Positions 8,875 to 16,796 of a stretch of 64,000 bases of DNA are shown one piece after another. This DNA comes from an uncultured Bacteroidota bacterium (GTDB lineage Bacteria > Bacteroidota > Bacteroidia > Bacteroidales > F082): positions 1-64,000 of the forward strand of contig UQNO01000003.1 in NCBI GenBank assembly GCA_900542475.1, read 5' to 3'. Below the pieces are notes generated by a model that saw nothing but the letters and a program-made list of their open reading frames with translations, did no database searches and was not told where the DNA came from. Made by a program: the position numbers and the translations under genes. Position 1 is the stretch's first letter, and every line of letters starts with the position of its first letter.

Positions 8875-8989
8875 GGTTATGTTTTATTTTAGCAAAAACA
8901 AAGATAACCAAAAGGGTTGATACCTCGTGAGAAGTGTCAACCCTAATTTATTTTGCTTGAAAAGTTTTACCGGACAGCAATAAATAAAA

Positions 8990-9031
8990 ACAAAAAAATT
9001 GCGGGAACGGATTTATTCCATTCCCACAATT
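8990..9031 (-). terminator. Terminator of the hnd hydrogenase operon
   Basis: On the minus strand a 14-bp stem with two G·T pairs (9031-9018 with 9010-8997), 7-nt loop, is followed by a T-run (8996-8990). It lies 50 nt after the hndA stop codon. Confidence 0.75.
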
Positions 9032-9081
9032 CATATTAATTAACAAGGTATAGGGCGAATGACGACTCGCCCCTACCGGAA

Positions 9082-9561
9082 TTAATCGTTGTATTCAGCC
9101 AAAACCTCTTTGACTTTGTCTGGTGTCAAACGGCCGTAAACCTTGTCGCCAATCATAGCGACTGGAGCAAGGCCGCAGGCGCCGACACAACGGAGGCAGT
9201 TCAATGAGAACTTGCCGTCTTCTGTCGTGCCACCGACTTCGACACCGAGCTGACGTTTCAGTTCATCCAAAACCTTTTCCGCACCGCGCACATAGCAGGC
9301 AGTGCCCAAGCACACGCTGATAGGGTACTTGCCTTTAGGTGTCATTGTGAAGAATGAGTAGAATGAAACAATGCCGTAAACTCTTGATACCGGAATGTTC
9401 AACTCCTTAGCGACAAGTTCCTGAACCTCTGCTGAAAGGTAGCCGTACTCTCCCTGCACCTTATGAAGCACGCTGATTACTTCACCGCCGTCATTACGGA
9501 ATGATTTGCATACGTCCTTAATGAATTTGACCTTATCTTCTGATAATTTAATAACTGCCAT
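9082..9561 (-). CDS. hndA: NAD-linked [FeFe]-hydrogenase subunit HndA (NuoE-like)
   Basis: A 159-residue thioredoxin-like [2Fe-2S] protein of the NuoE/HydC family. The four expected Cys are present as CLGTAC (two, about residues 85-90) and CLRCVGAC (two, about 126-133). In bifurcating hydrogenases this subunit supports electron flow at the flavin subunit. It is the last gene of a four-gene minus-strand operon, 28 nt after the catalytic subunit, and a terminator follows. In Desulfovibrio the homologue is first in the operon (hndABCD); here the order is B-C-D-A. Confidence 0.9.
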   Translation of the reverse strand: MAVIKLSEDKVKFIKDVCKSFRNDGGEVISVLHKVQGEYGYLSAEVQELVAKELNIPVSRVYGIVSFYSFFTMTPKGKYPISVCLGTACYVRGAEKVLDELKRQLGVEVGGTTEDGKFSLNCLRCVGACGLAPVAMIGDKVYGRLTPDKVKEVLAEYND

Positions 9562-9589
9562 AATATTTAATTTTTAATTTTTCCAACAA

Positions 9590-11377
9590 TTATTTTTCGC
9601 TAATCTCAACATGTTCCGACTTGTCGAAATAGTGTGTATGCAACAGTTCGTGTGACTTGTGGCCGCATGGTTCACCAAAGTATTCGGCGTAAATCTTCTT
9701 GATTGAAGGATTCTCGTGTGACTTACGGATTGGTTTGCCGGCGTCTTCACGATAGATAGCCTCTGTACGTTTCCTGATGATTTCGCTGTTGCCATGGTGA
9801 TATGGCTGACCTGCGCCGCCGACGCAGCCGCCCGGGCAAGCCATGATTTCGATAGCGTGGAACTGTTCTTTGCCTTCGCGCACTCTTTCAAGGAGCTTAC
9901 GTGCATTTGCCAGACCGTGGGCGATGCCGATGTGGATAGGTGTACCGTCAAAGTCAACCCAGGCGTCACGAATACCCGCAATACCACGGAGTTCAGTGAA
10001 GTCGAGTTTCGGCAACGACTTGCCTGTGAACAATTCGTATGCTGTACGTGCAGCGGCTTCGATAACACCGCCTGTTGCACCGAAGATGACAGCCGCGCCC
10101 GTCGATTCGCCGAGAGGATCGTCGTAGTCTTCTGACGGCATGTCTTTCAAATCGAGGTTGAACTGCTTTATCAAGCGAGCCAACTCACGTGTCGAGAGAA
10201 CGTAGTCGATATCCGGGTTGCCGTCTTTGTAGAACTCTTTACGTTTGCTTTCATATTTCTTTGCCAAGCAAGGCATGATAGAAACAACGACGAGGTCTTC
10301 TCTCTTGACGCCCATCTTCTCCGCCCAGTAGTTCTTTGCGACAGCGCCGAACATCTGCATAGGCGACTTGGCTGTTGAAGGAACGTCGAGCATATCCGGG
10401 AAGTTGTGCTCGAAGAAGTTGACCCAACCGGGGCAGCAGGATGTCAAGATAGGGAGACGGACTGATTTGTCGCCTTCCATGAACTTCTTGATTCTGCCGA
10501 GGAGTTCTGTTCCTTCTTCCATGATTGTCAAGTCAGCCGTGAAGTCTGTATCGAACACATAGTCGAATCCGAGGCGGCGCAATGCTGCTGCCATCTGACC
10601 TGTGACGATAGTGCCTGGCTCCATGCCGAACTCTTCGCCGAGGGCGACACGTGTAGCAGGAGCTGTGTTCACGATGACGGTCTTCTTAGGATTGTTGATG
10701 GCCGCCATGACCGCACGTGTATCGTCAACTTCGCTCAAGGCGCCGACAGGGCAAACCTGGACGCACTGACCGCACATGACACATGGTGAATCGATGAGGT
10801 CTTGCTCGAATGCCGGAGCGACGACAGCCTGGAAGCCACGGTTCACCGCCGACAAAGCACCGACGGTCTGGACATTGTTGCAGACGTTTTCGCAACGACG
10901 GCACATGATACATTTATCGATGTCGCGAATGATTGAAGGCGACATGTCTTGACGATATGTTGACTGTTCACCCTGGAATGGAATCTCGCGAATACCGAGG
11001 TTTTGAGCGAGCTTCTGGAGCTCGCACTGTCCTGACTTGGCACATGTCAAGCAGTCTGTCGGGTGGTCTGAAAGAATCAGCTCCACGACTGTGCGGCGAG
11101 CGTTGATGACGCGTGCGCTGTGTGTCAACACCTCCATGCCATCCACGCAGTCTGTCGCGCAGGCTGGAGCGAGGTTACGACGCGGTTTGCCGTTGAAATC
11201 CTTTGTGATTTCGACAACACAAACACGGCATCCACCCGGTTTGTTTTCAAAATTCATTCCCGCCAACTCGAAATAGCAGAGGGTAGGAATATGAATACCG
11301 GCCTGACGGGCAGCCTTCAAAATTGTTGTGCCCTCTGCGACCTGAATCTGTTTGTTATCTATTGTTACGTTAATCAT
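9590..11377 (-). CDS. hndD: [FeFe]-hydrogenase catalytic subunit HndD/HydA (group A, bifurcating type)
   Basis: The 595-residue catalytic subunit makes or oxidises H2. Domains in order: a [2Fe-2S] ferredoxin domain (C34, C50, C53, C73); a His-Cys3 [4Fe-4S] site (H105, C109, C112, C118); two [4Fe-4S] motifs (C156-C166 and C199-C209); and the H-cluster domain with TSCCPGW (312-318), MPCLAKKYE (368-376) and ACPGGCVGG (513-521), all intact. The small-subunit-like tail is fused at the C-terminus. Together with the NuoF- and NuoE-like partners this is the group A3 arrangement, which in studied examples couples NADH and reduced ferredoxin to H2. Whether this one bifurcates cannot be read from sequence. 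Confidence 0.95.
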   Translation of the reverse strand: MINVTIDNKQIQVAEGTTILKAARQAGIHIPTLCYFELAGMNFENKPGGCRVCVVEITKDFNGKPRRNLAPACATDCVDGMEVLTHSARVINARRTVVELILSDHPTDCLTCAKSGQCELQKLAQNLGIREIPFQGEQSTYRQDMSPSIIRDIDKCIMCRRCENVCNNVQTVGALSAVNRGFQAVVAPAFEQDLIDSPCVMCGQCVQVCPVGALSEVDDTRAVMAAINNPKKTVIVNTAPATRVALGEEFGMEPGTIVTGQMAAALRRLGFDYVFDTDFTADLTIMEEGTELLGRIKKFMEGDKSVRLPILTSCCPGWVNFFEHNFPDMLDVPSTAKSPMQMFGAVAKNYWAEKMGVKREDLVVVSIMPCLAKKYESKRKEFYKDGNPDIDYVLSTRELARLIKQFNLDLKDMPSEDYDDPLGESTGAAVIFGATGGVIEAAARTAYELFTGKSLPKLDFTELRGIAGIRDAWVDFDGTPIHIGIAHGLANARKLLERVREGKEQFHAIEIMACPGGCVGGAGQPYHHGNSEIIRKRTEAIYREDAGKPIRKSHENPSIKKIYAEYFGEPCGHKSHELLHTHYFDKSEHVEISEK

Positions 11378-11397
11378 ATAATATCTCCTCCTCTATT

Positions 11398-13212
11398 TTA
11401 TTTGACAGAAATGGCATCGAATTTACATCCGCTGATACATGCACCGCACTTGATACACTTGGCAGCGTCAATTTCCAGTGAAGGAAGCTTGTGACCTTCG
11501 GCGATGTAGTTAGTCTTCGAGATGGCTTCCGCAGGGCAGTTCTTGGCGCACTTGCCGCAGCCGATACATTTATCTTTGTCGATGAGGTAGTTCATGAGTT
11601 TCTTGCAGACACCGGCACGGCACTTCTTATCGACGACGTGTTCGACGTATTCGTCCCAGAAGTTGTCAAGTGTTGACAAGACCGGGTTCGGCGCTGTCTG
11701 ACCGAGACCGCACAATGCTGTATCTTTGATAACCGCAGCGAGGTTGCGAAGCTCCTGGAGGTCGTCCATTGTTCCGTTGCCCTTGGTAATCTTGGTGAGA
11801 ATTTCGAGCATTCTCTTGTTGCCGATACGACATGGCGAGCATTTGCCGCAGCTCTCTTCGCATGTGAACTCAAGATAGAACTTGGCGATAGCGACCATAC
11901 ACGATGTGTCGTCCATGACGACCATACCGCCGGAACCCATCATCGAGCCTGCCGCCATCAACGAGTCGTAGTCGATAGCTGTGTCAAGGTGCTTCTCTGT
12001 CAAGCAACCGCCTGAAGGACCTCCTGTCTGGACTGCCTTGAACTGACGGCCGCCCTTGATGCCACCGCCAATCTCGAAGATGATGTCGCGAAGCGTTGTT
12101 CCCATAGGAACCTCGATAAGACCGACATTGTTGATCTGTCCCGCCAAAGCGAACACTTTCGTGCCTTTTGACTTCTCCGAACCGATTGATGCGAACCAGT
12201 CGGCACCCTTTGTGATGATAATCGGCACGTTGGCGAATGTCTCGACGTTGTTTACATTAGACGGTTTTGCCATATAACCGGAGACAGCCGGAAATGGTGG
12301 CTTCAGAGTTGGTTCGCCACGTTTACCTTCCATGGAGTGGATAAGAGCCGTCTCTTCACCGCAGACGAATGCGCCTGCACCGTAGCGGAGCTCGATATCA
12401 AAGTTAAAACCGCTTCCGAGAATGTCGTCGCCGAGGAGACCATATTCACGGGCTTGTTCGATAGCAAGCTGCAAACGATGGATTGCCAATGGATATTCAG
12501 CGCGGATGTAAACCAAACCCTTTGTCGCGCCGATGGCGTAACCGCAGATAGCCATTGCCTCGATAATCGAGTTCGGGTCGCCCTCCATGATGGAACGATC
12601 CATGAACGCGCCCGGGTCGCCCTCGTCAGCGTTGCAGATGACATATTTCTGGTCAGCCTGGTTCTTTGCGCAGAGACCCCATTTCACACCCGTGGGGAAG
12701 CCGGCGCCGCCACGACCGCGCAGTCCCGACTTGGTGACCTCGTCGATGACCTGCTGTGGTGTCATCTCGCCGAGAACCTTGGCGATGGCTTCATAACCAC
12801 CGCGAGAGATGTATTCATCGATATCCTCCGGGTTGATGAAACCGCAGTTGCGCAAAGCTATACGAAGCTGTTTCTTATAGAAACCCATGTGCTTCGAGTC
12901 TGCAACATGCTGTTTGTTTTCCGGGTCAAGATAGAGAAGGTCTGTAACCTTACGACCTTTGATGATGTGCTCGTTGATGATTTTCTCGACATCTTCAGGT
13001 TTTACCTGAGTATAGAACGTATTGTCAGGAAGCATCTTCACGATAGGGCCCTTCTCGCAGAAACCGAAGCAGCCTGTTTTGACGACCTGAACTTCATCTT
13101 GCAAACCTTTTTCTTTTAAAATTCTCTCGAAGTTTGCAATGATCTCATCACTTGCAGATGCCTTACATCCGGTACCACCGCAGCAAAGCACATGCGTTTT
13201 GATTTTTGTCAT
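11398..13212 (-). CDS. hndC: [FeFe]-hydrogenase NADH-binding subunit HndC/HydB (NuoF-like)
   Basis: A 604-residue flavoprotein. It has an N-terminal thioredoxin-like [2Fe-2S] domain (CCGGTGC near 10-16; CFGFC near 48-52). The NuoF core follows, with the NADH/FMN motif GRGGAGFPTG (about 165-174) and ADEGDPGAF. Next come the ESCGKCSPCRIG [4Fe-4S] site (about 480) and two C-terminal CxxCxxCxxxC ferredoxin motifs (about 555-600). This is the FMN subunit where NAD(H) reacts and where bifurcation takes place in HydABC-type enzymes. It lies 20 nt upstream of the catalytic subunit gene and 28 nt downstream of hndB. Confidence 0.94.
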   Translation of the reverse strand: MTKIKTHVLCCGGTGCKASASDEIIANFERILKEKGLQDEVQVVKTGCFGFCEKGPIVKMLPDNTFYTQVKPEDVEKIINEHIIKGRKVTDLLYLDPENKQHVADSKHMGFYKKQLRIALRNCGFINPEDIDEYISRGGYEAIAKVLGEMTPQQVIDEVTKSGLRGRGGAGFPTGVKWGLCAKNQADQKYVICNADEGDPGAFMDRSIMEGDPNSIIEAMAICGYAIGATKGLVYIRAEYPLAIHRLQLAIEQAREYGLLGDDILGSGFNFDIELRYGAGAFVCGEETALIHSMEGKRGEPTLKPPFPAVSGYMAKPSNVNNVETFANVPIIITKGADWFASIGSEKSKGTKVFALAGQINNVGLIEVPMGTTLRDIIFEIGGGIKGGRQFKAVQTGGPSGGCLTEKHLDTAIDYDSLMAAGSMMGSGGMVVMDDTSCMVAIAKFYLEFTCEESCGKCSPCRIGNKRMLEILTKITKGNGTMDDLQELRNLAAVIKDTALCGLGQTAPNPVLSTLDNFWDEYVEHVVDKKCRAGVCKKLMNYLIDKDKCIGCGKCAKNCPAEAISKTNYIAEGHKLPSLEIDAAKCIKCGACISGCKFDAISVK

Positions 13213-13240
13213 ATAAAGTCCTCCAATTTAGAATGAATGA

Positions 13241-13633
13241 TTAATCGATTTTCTCATAGTTCATCGGGATGATGCCTTCAACGAGTTCGTTGTTCATGAC
13301 ATACTTCTCGAGAATCTCATCAGCGCGTTTATTATCGACGTGACCGAAGACGATAGGGTCTTTTCCTGGGATTTTAACCTCGATGGTCGGCTCCGCGTGG
13401 CAATAGCCCATGCAGCCAGTCTGCGTGAAAACGATACCGAGCTTGAGCTGGTCGGCTTTCTCCATCATGTGTTCCATGACCTGTTTCGCACCGGCGGCAA
13501 TACCGCAAGTAGCCATAGCAACCTTCACCTGGACTATAGCGTCAGGATTGTTGCTCTTCTCACGAAGGTCGAGATTCGACTGTAGTCTCTCTCTCATCGC
13601 CTTCAATTCTGCCAAAGATTTTACTTTTGCCAT
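13241..13633 (-). CDS. hndB: [2Fe-2S] thioredoxin-like hydrogenase accessory subunit HndB
   Basis: A 130-residue protein with a helical N-terminus (about 1-40), then a thioredoxin-like ferredoxin fold carrying Cys in MATCGIAAGA and TQTGCMGYC. It is the first gene of the hydrogenase operon; homologues (HndB) precede the NuoF-like subunit in Desulfovibrio and clostridial operons. It probably donates a further [2Fe-2S] relay to the complex. Its promoter carries a striking dyad. Confidence 0.85.
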   Translation of the reverse strand: MAKVKSLAELKAMRERLQSNLDLREKSNNPDAIVQVKVAMATCGIAAGAKQVMEHMMEKADQLKLGIVFTQTGCMGYCHAEPTIEVKIPGKDPIVFGHVDNKRADEILEKYVMNNELVEGIIPMNYEKID

Positions 13634-13687
13634 ATTTCGTAAAATTATGTTAATGAATGATTTATAAAATATTTTCTATTTTTCAGA

Positions 13688-13731
13688 CCTATTTAAATAT
13701 TTGGCAAATATACAAATCTTTTTTAAATAGG
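13688..13731. promoter_or_regulatory. Candidate operator: 10-bp inverted repeat flanking the hnd -7 box
   Basis: CCTATTTAAA (13688-13697) and TTTAAATAGG (13722-13731) are perfect reverse complements. Their centres are 34 bp apart, and the -7 box (13705-13712) is exactly between them. One half-site would fall upstream of the -7 box and the other over the start of the transcript, an arrangement suited to repression. No protein is assigned. Confidence 0.55.
13705..13712 (-). promoter_or_regulatory. -7 promoter element for hndBCDA
   Basis: TATATTTG on the minus strand, about 72 nt before the hndB ATG, at the centre of the inverted repeat. Confidence 0.6.
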
Positions 13732-13824
13732 AAATATCTAAGGAAAAAATATTTTCCCTTTACCTGTTATTTCAAGCAAACCGCAGTTAAATCAAGATAT
13801 TTCACTTTCTTGTCAAAGACTCAA

Positions 13825-14424
13825 TCATTCTTTTTTATCGGTTGAAACAACGTCACGGACAGAGAACTCGCAACCGCAATATCTTTGGTTGTAAAAGCCG
13901 TATTCTTTAATGATTTCAATCCTTCTCTCACTCAAACCGCCTTTGCGCCAATTGCGCGCCCAGAAAGTCACATCCGGATAACGCGACTCGGCAAAACGCC
14001 CCGCCGCCTCAATCTGCCCAAGGCTTTTCCAACGACTCGAAGCGAGCGTTGTCGCAATAGTCTTAAACCCATGCTCATGAGCATATCTCGCAGTACGCAA
14101 CAGTCTGTGCTTGAAGCATTTAAGGCAACGTCCTCCTCTTTCCGGCTCTTCTTCCAACCCCATCATCTCCGAAAGCCATTTTTCGTGGTCGTAATCGTCG
14201 TCAACAATTTCCAAGCCGAGCGATGTGGCGTACCTCACGCACTCGTTTTTCCGGATTTCATATTCTTCCAAAGGGAAGATATTCGGATTGCTGTAATATA
14301 TAGTAGGTGTAACACCGTGCCGCAGCAGGCATTCTATAATCGCCGACGAGCATGGCGCACAGCAGGTGTGAAGGAGCACCTTGTCCTCCCCTCCCGGAAC
14401 GATTATCTCAAATTTCTTTTTCAC
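13825..14424 (-). CDS. queH: Epoxyqueuosine reductase QueH
   Basis: A 199-residue member of the QueH (DUF208) family, which carries out the last step of queuosine tRNA modification: reduction of epoxyqueuosine without cobalamin. Paired cysteines typical of the family are present: HTCCAPC (residues 19-25), CLKCFKHRL (about 99-107) and RYCGC near 181-185. Translation appears to start at a GTG (14424); an in-frame stop lies four codons upstream and no better start exists. It stands between the hydrogenase operon and the divergent sensory cluster without obvious functional connection. Confidence 0.93.
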   Translation of the reverse strand: MKKKFEIIVPGGEDKVLLHTCCAPCSSAIIECLLRHGVTPTIYYSNPNIFPLEEYEIRKNECVRYATSLGLEIVDDDYDHEKWLSEMMGLEEEPERGGRCLKCFKHRLLRTARYAHEHGFKTIATTLASSRWKSLGQIEAAGRFAESRYPDVTFWARNWRKGGLSERRIEIIKEYGFYNQRYCGCEFSVRDVVSTDKKE

Positions 14425-14428
14425 GTTG

Positions 14429-14436
14429 CAAAATTA
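14429..14436 (-). promoter_or_regulatory. Possible -7 element for queH
   Basis: TAATTTTG on the minus strand, but only 5 nt from the GTG start. If used, the transcript would be essentially leaderless, which lowers confidence. Confidence 0.3.
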
Positions 14437-14448
14437 TTAAAAATTTCA

Positions 14449-14456
14449 TACTTTTG
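14449..14456 (+). promoter_or_regulatory. Unassigned -7-like element in the queH/DRTGG intergenic region
   Basis: TACTTTTG followed by CG on the plus strand, about 200 nt before the first plus-strand gene. It could give a longer leader for the sensory cluster or a small RNA. A second, better placed -7 element exists at 14606. Confidence 0.3.
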
Positions 14457-14515
14457 CGTCAAATTAATTTTCAAACGTCACAAACAGCGCGGCATCGACC
14501 TGCACCAAACGACAA

Positions 14516-14529
14516 CCCGTCGCGACGGG
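14516..14529. promoter_or_regulatory. 14-bp GC-rich perfect palindrome (candidate operator or hairpin)
   Basis: CCCGTCGCGACGGG, standing out in an otherwise AT-rich 229-bp divergent region (14425-14653). No T-run follows, so it is not a terminator. Its function is unknown. Confidence 0.35.
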
Positions 14530-14582
14530 ACGCATAATTCGAGGTCGAGAGACGATAATTATTGGCACAAAAAATTAAATAT

Positions 14583-14613
14583 TTGTTAAAACGATGAATA
14601 TTTTATATATTTG
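14583..14613 (+). promoter_or_regulatory. Promoter of the DRTGG-PHP-HATPase-HydS cluster
   Basis: TTG (14583-14585), a 20-bp spacer and TATATTTG (14606-14613). This is one of the few promoters in the window with both Bacteroidota elements at canonical spacing. The ATG follows at 14654. Confidence 0.65.
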
Positions 14614-14653
14614 CAGTCCATATTTTTGATAATTTGAAATAAAGAAAATAAAA

Positions 14654-14989
14654 ATGAAAGTTAAGGAATTAGTTGACAAACTGGGACTTAAAGTCCTTGC
14701 GGGCGGAAACGGTCTCGACCGCGAAATCGACGGCTGCTACATCTCGGACCTCCTCAGCGACGTGATGGGCAACGCACAGGAAGGCAATATCTGGATTACC
14801 CTTCAGACTCACAAAAACGTAATGGCGGTGGCGTCACTGAAAGAGATGTCGTGCATCATTCTCGTGAAAAACCTCGGCGCCAACGAAGACACTGTCAACC
14901 AGGCCAACGAAGAAGAGATGCCGCTACTACAGACCTCATTGCCGACATTTGAAATCGCGGGGCTTGTTTATAATCTTTTAAACAAATAG
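14654..14989 (+). CDS. DRTGG-domain protein (first copy)
   Basis: A 111-residue protein consisting of one DRTGG-type domain, the fold also found at the N-terminus of HPr kinase and in regulatory parts of phosphotransacetylases. It starts MKVKELVDKLGL and shows the usual ISDLLSDVMGNA segment (about 31-42), which precedes the ligand pocket in this family. Small stand-alone DRTGG proteins recur beside [FeFe]-hydrogenase and HydS genes in Clostridia and Thermotogae; their ligand is unknown. It heads a plus-strand operon of six genes, divergent from the hydrogenase structural genes. A second, dissimilar copy lies at 16419-16763. Confidence 0.8.
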   Translation: MKVKELVDKLGLKVLAGGNGLDREIDGCYISDLLSDVMGNAQEGNIWITLQTHKNVMAVASLKEMSCIILVKNLGANEDTVNQANEEEMPLLQTSLPTFEIAGLVYNLLNK

Positions 14990-15021
14990 GTAAAGTTCGA
15001 GGTTATACTCCTAACTGATTG

Positions 15022-15801
15022 ATGATGGAGATGAAAAAGTACAGGGCAGACCTTCACCTTCACACGGTTCTCTCGCCGTGCGGCGACATATACATGTCGC
15101 CCGCCGCCATCGTGGAACAGGCGAAGAAACTGCATCTCGACATCATCGCTATTTGCGACCACAACACCACCCGGCAGGTGAAGGTTGCACAAGAAATCGG
15201 ACGGGAGAGCGGCATCATGGTCATCGGAGGCGTGGAGATAACAACGCAGGAAGAGGCTCATGCTCTCGCCTACTTCGAGACTGACGGGCAGCTCGACAAG
15301 TTCCAGGAGTTTCTCGACGAGCATCTGCCGCATATCCCTCTCGACGAGGAAAAATTCGGCTTTCAGCTCATCGTTGACAAAAACGAGGAAGTCGTAGGAG
15401 AAGAAGAATGGCTGCTATGGTCGGCACTCGACTGCGACCTCGACACGCTTTATGACAAAGTGCATGAGATCGGCGGTCTTTTCGTGCCTGCACACGTCAA
15501 CAAACCAGGCTCCTCGCTGATGTCGCAACTGGGTTTCATACCGCCCGACATCAAGGCCGACGCATTGGAAATCTCGAAACACGTCAAGAAAGACGAGTTC
15601 TTAAAGAAATTCGCCTACTTGAAAAAGTTCATGTTCACCAAGAGCTCCGACGCGCATTTCCTGCATATCATCGGTGAGGTACACTGCGTTCTTCACATGT
15701 ACGACAAGACATTCGATGAGTTCCGCAAGACCTTGCGTGGCGAGGACGGCAGATACATCGACACTGAACCACAAGAAAAACTACAACTTTTATTCGGATG
15801 A
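15022..15801 (+). CDS. PHP-domain metal-dependent phosphoesterase-like protein
   Basis: A 259-residue PHP-family protein. Metal-binding motifs are visible in order: DLHLHT (His at about 12 and 14), CDHN (Asp46, His47), a Glu in GGVEITT (about 72), a His nearby (80), PAHVNKP (about 160) and SSDAHFLH (about 210). PHP proteins hydrolyse phosphoesters; the substrate here is unknown. The ATG at 15022 was preferred to the in-frame TTG just before it. The stop overlaps the next start (ATGA), so it is translationally coupled to the GHKL ATPase. PHP genes recur beside hydrogenase regulators in anaerobes. Confidence 0.85.
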   Translation: MMEMKKYRADLHLHTVLSPCGDIYMSPAAIVEQAKKLHLDIIAICDHNTTRQVKVAQEIGRESGIMVIGGVEITTQEEAHALAYFETDGQLDKFQEFLDEHLPHIPLDEEKFGFQLIVDKNEEVVGEEEWLLWSALDCDLDTLYDKVHEIGGLFVPAHVNKPGSSLMSQLGFIPPDIKADALEISKHVKKDEFLKKFAYLKKFMFTKSSDAHFLHIIGEVHCVLHMYDKTFDEFRKTLRGEDGRYIDTEPQEKLQLLFG

Positions 15802-16346
15802 AAGAACTGGCACTGCATATATACGACCTGATGGAAAACTCCACCGCAGCCGACTCCACACTTGTCGAGCTGACCATCAAAGACAGCCTCAAGGACAACA
15901 TCTATGCCTTCACCATCAAAGACAACGGCAAAGGCATGTCGCCGGAGTTTCTTGCAAAGGTCACCGACCCTTGGACCACATCCCGCACCACGAGAAAAGT
16001 GGGACTCGGATTGCCTCTAATCAAGATGAACACCGAGAACTGCGGCGGCGGAATGAATATCGAGAGCGAGGTCGGCAAAGGCACCACTCTCGACTTCTGG
16101 TTCCAGCACGACAACATCGACCGTCCGCCCATGGGCGACCTCGCCGGCACGCTCGTCATGCTGTTCGCCGCCCACGAAGACATACATTTCATCTACACAC
16201 ACATCACCGACGAGGGAAAATTCGTGTTCGATACCGATGAGGTAAAAGAAGCCCTCGACGGCATGTCGATGAACGACATCAACATCATGAAGTATATAAA
16301 AGAACTGATTCAGGAAAACATAGAGGAAATACATTACAACGAATAA
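15798..16346 (+). CDS. GHKL-type ATPase (histidine-kinase-like ATP-binding domain)
   Basis: A 182-residue protein with the three ATP-binding boxes of the GHKL family: N-box IYDLMENSTAADS (about 8-20), G1 DNGKGM (about 42-47) and G2 GLGLPLIK (about 73-80). There is no phosphoacceptor His domain, sensor or transmembrane segment. About 85 residues of unrecognised sequence follow the ATPase fold, including a conserved-looking GDLAGTLVML stretch. It may be a protein serine kinase of the SpoIIAB/RsbW kind or a partner kinase for the hydrogenase sensor. Coupled to the PHP gene by a 4-nt overlap. Confidence 0.8.
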   Translation: MKELALHIYDLMENSTAADSTLVELTIKDSLKDNIYAFTIKDNGKGMSPEFLAKVTDPWTTSRTTRKVGLGLPLIKMNTENCGGGMNIESEVGKGTTLDFWFQHDNIDRPPMGDLAGTLVMLFAAHEDIHFIYTHITDEGKFVFDTDEVKEALDGMSMNDINIMKYIKELIQENIEEIHYNE

Positions 16347-16418
16347 CGCCGGGATAAATCAATTTGCCCGCGGCCACAAACGGGCGAAAAAGATTTAGCC
16401 CCACAAAATAAAAACAAA

Positions 16419-16763
16419 ATGAAATTATCTGAAATAGCCAAAGTGCTGAACGCCAAAGTGGTTTGCGGTCAAGACCGTCTCGAAGAAGAACAGGACAAAG
16501 TCTTCGCCTCCGACCTCATGTCCGACATTCTCACATTAGGCGACAACTTTCCCATGATTGTCACCGGTCTCTGCACAATGCAGACCATACGAACATGCGA
16601 AATGGGCAACCTTGACATCATCGTTTTCGTAAGGAAAAAGAAACCGACTGAAGAGATGATTGAACTCGCCGAAGACGAAGGCATGGTGCTAATGGAATGC
16701 GATTATTCAATGTTTAAGGCTTGCGGCCTCCTTTGGGAAGCCGGTCTGAAGCCTATTTACTAA
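16419..16763 (+). CDS. DRTGG-domain protein (second copy)
   Basis: A 114-residue single-domain protein related to the first DRTGG protein (MKLSEIAKVLNAKVVCG at the start; ASDLMSDIL at about 33-41) but clearly diverged. It keeps a Cys in the second half (MECDYSMFKACG, about 97-108) that the first copy lacks. The preceding 72-nt gap contains a short GC-rich hairpin (16366-16370 with 16381-16385) but no T-run, so read-through is expected. The two copies could form a heteromeric sensor; this is inference. Confidence 0.78.
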   Translation: MKLSEIAKVLNAKVVCGQDRLEEEQDKVFASDLMSDILTLGDNFPMIVTGLCTMQTIRTCEMGNLDIIVFVRKKKPTEEMIELAEDEGMVLMECDYSMFKACGLLWEAGLKPIY

Positions 16764-16796
16764 CAAACTTTCAACAAAAACCAACCATCAACTATC

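Larger units (their letters stand above)
8360..8983. mobile_element. Decayed 624-bp IS4-type insertion sequence
   Basis: The element is bounded by 21-bp terminal inverted repeats, 8360-8380 and 8963-8983, which match at 20 of 21 positions (core TTATTGCTGTCCGG). Between them lie only fragments of a minus-strand transposase, so the element is an internally deleted, non-autonomous remnant. No convincing target-site duplication is visible beyond a possible ATA. It sits just 2 bp after the protease stop codon. This accounts for most of the gene-free stretch 8358-9081; the rest is the hnd terminator. Confidence 0.85.

Noticed and set aside
8360..9060. Complete insertion sequence with active transposase
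   Set aside because: The transposase lacks the central catalytic region and is frameshifted.
12337..13119. 260-codon open frame on the plus strand
   Set aside because: Antisense to hndC; a shadow of its codon bias.
16362..16390. Terminator within the sensory cluster
   Set aside because: The GCCCG/CGGGC hairpin is followed by GAAAAAG and not by a T-run.
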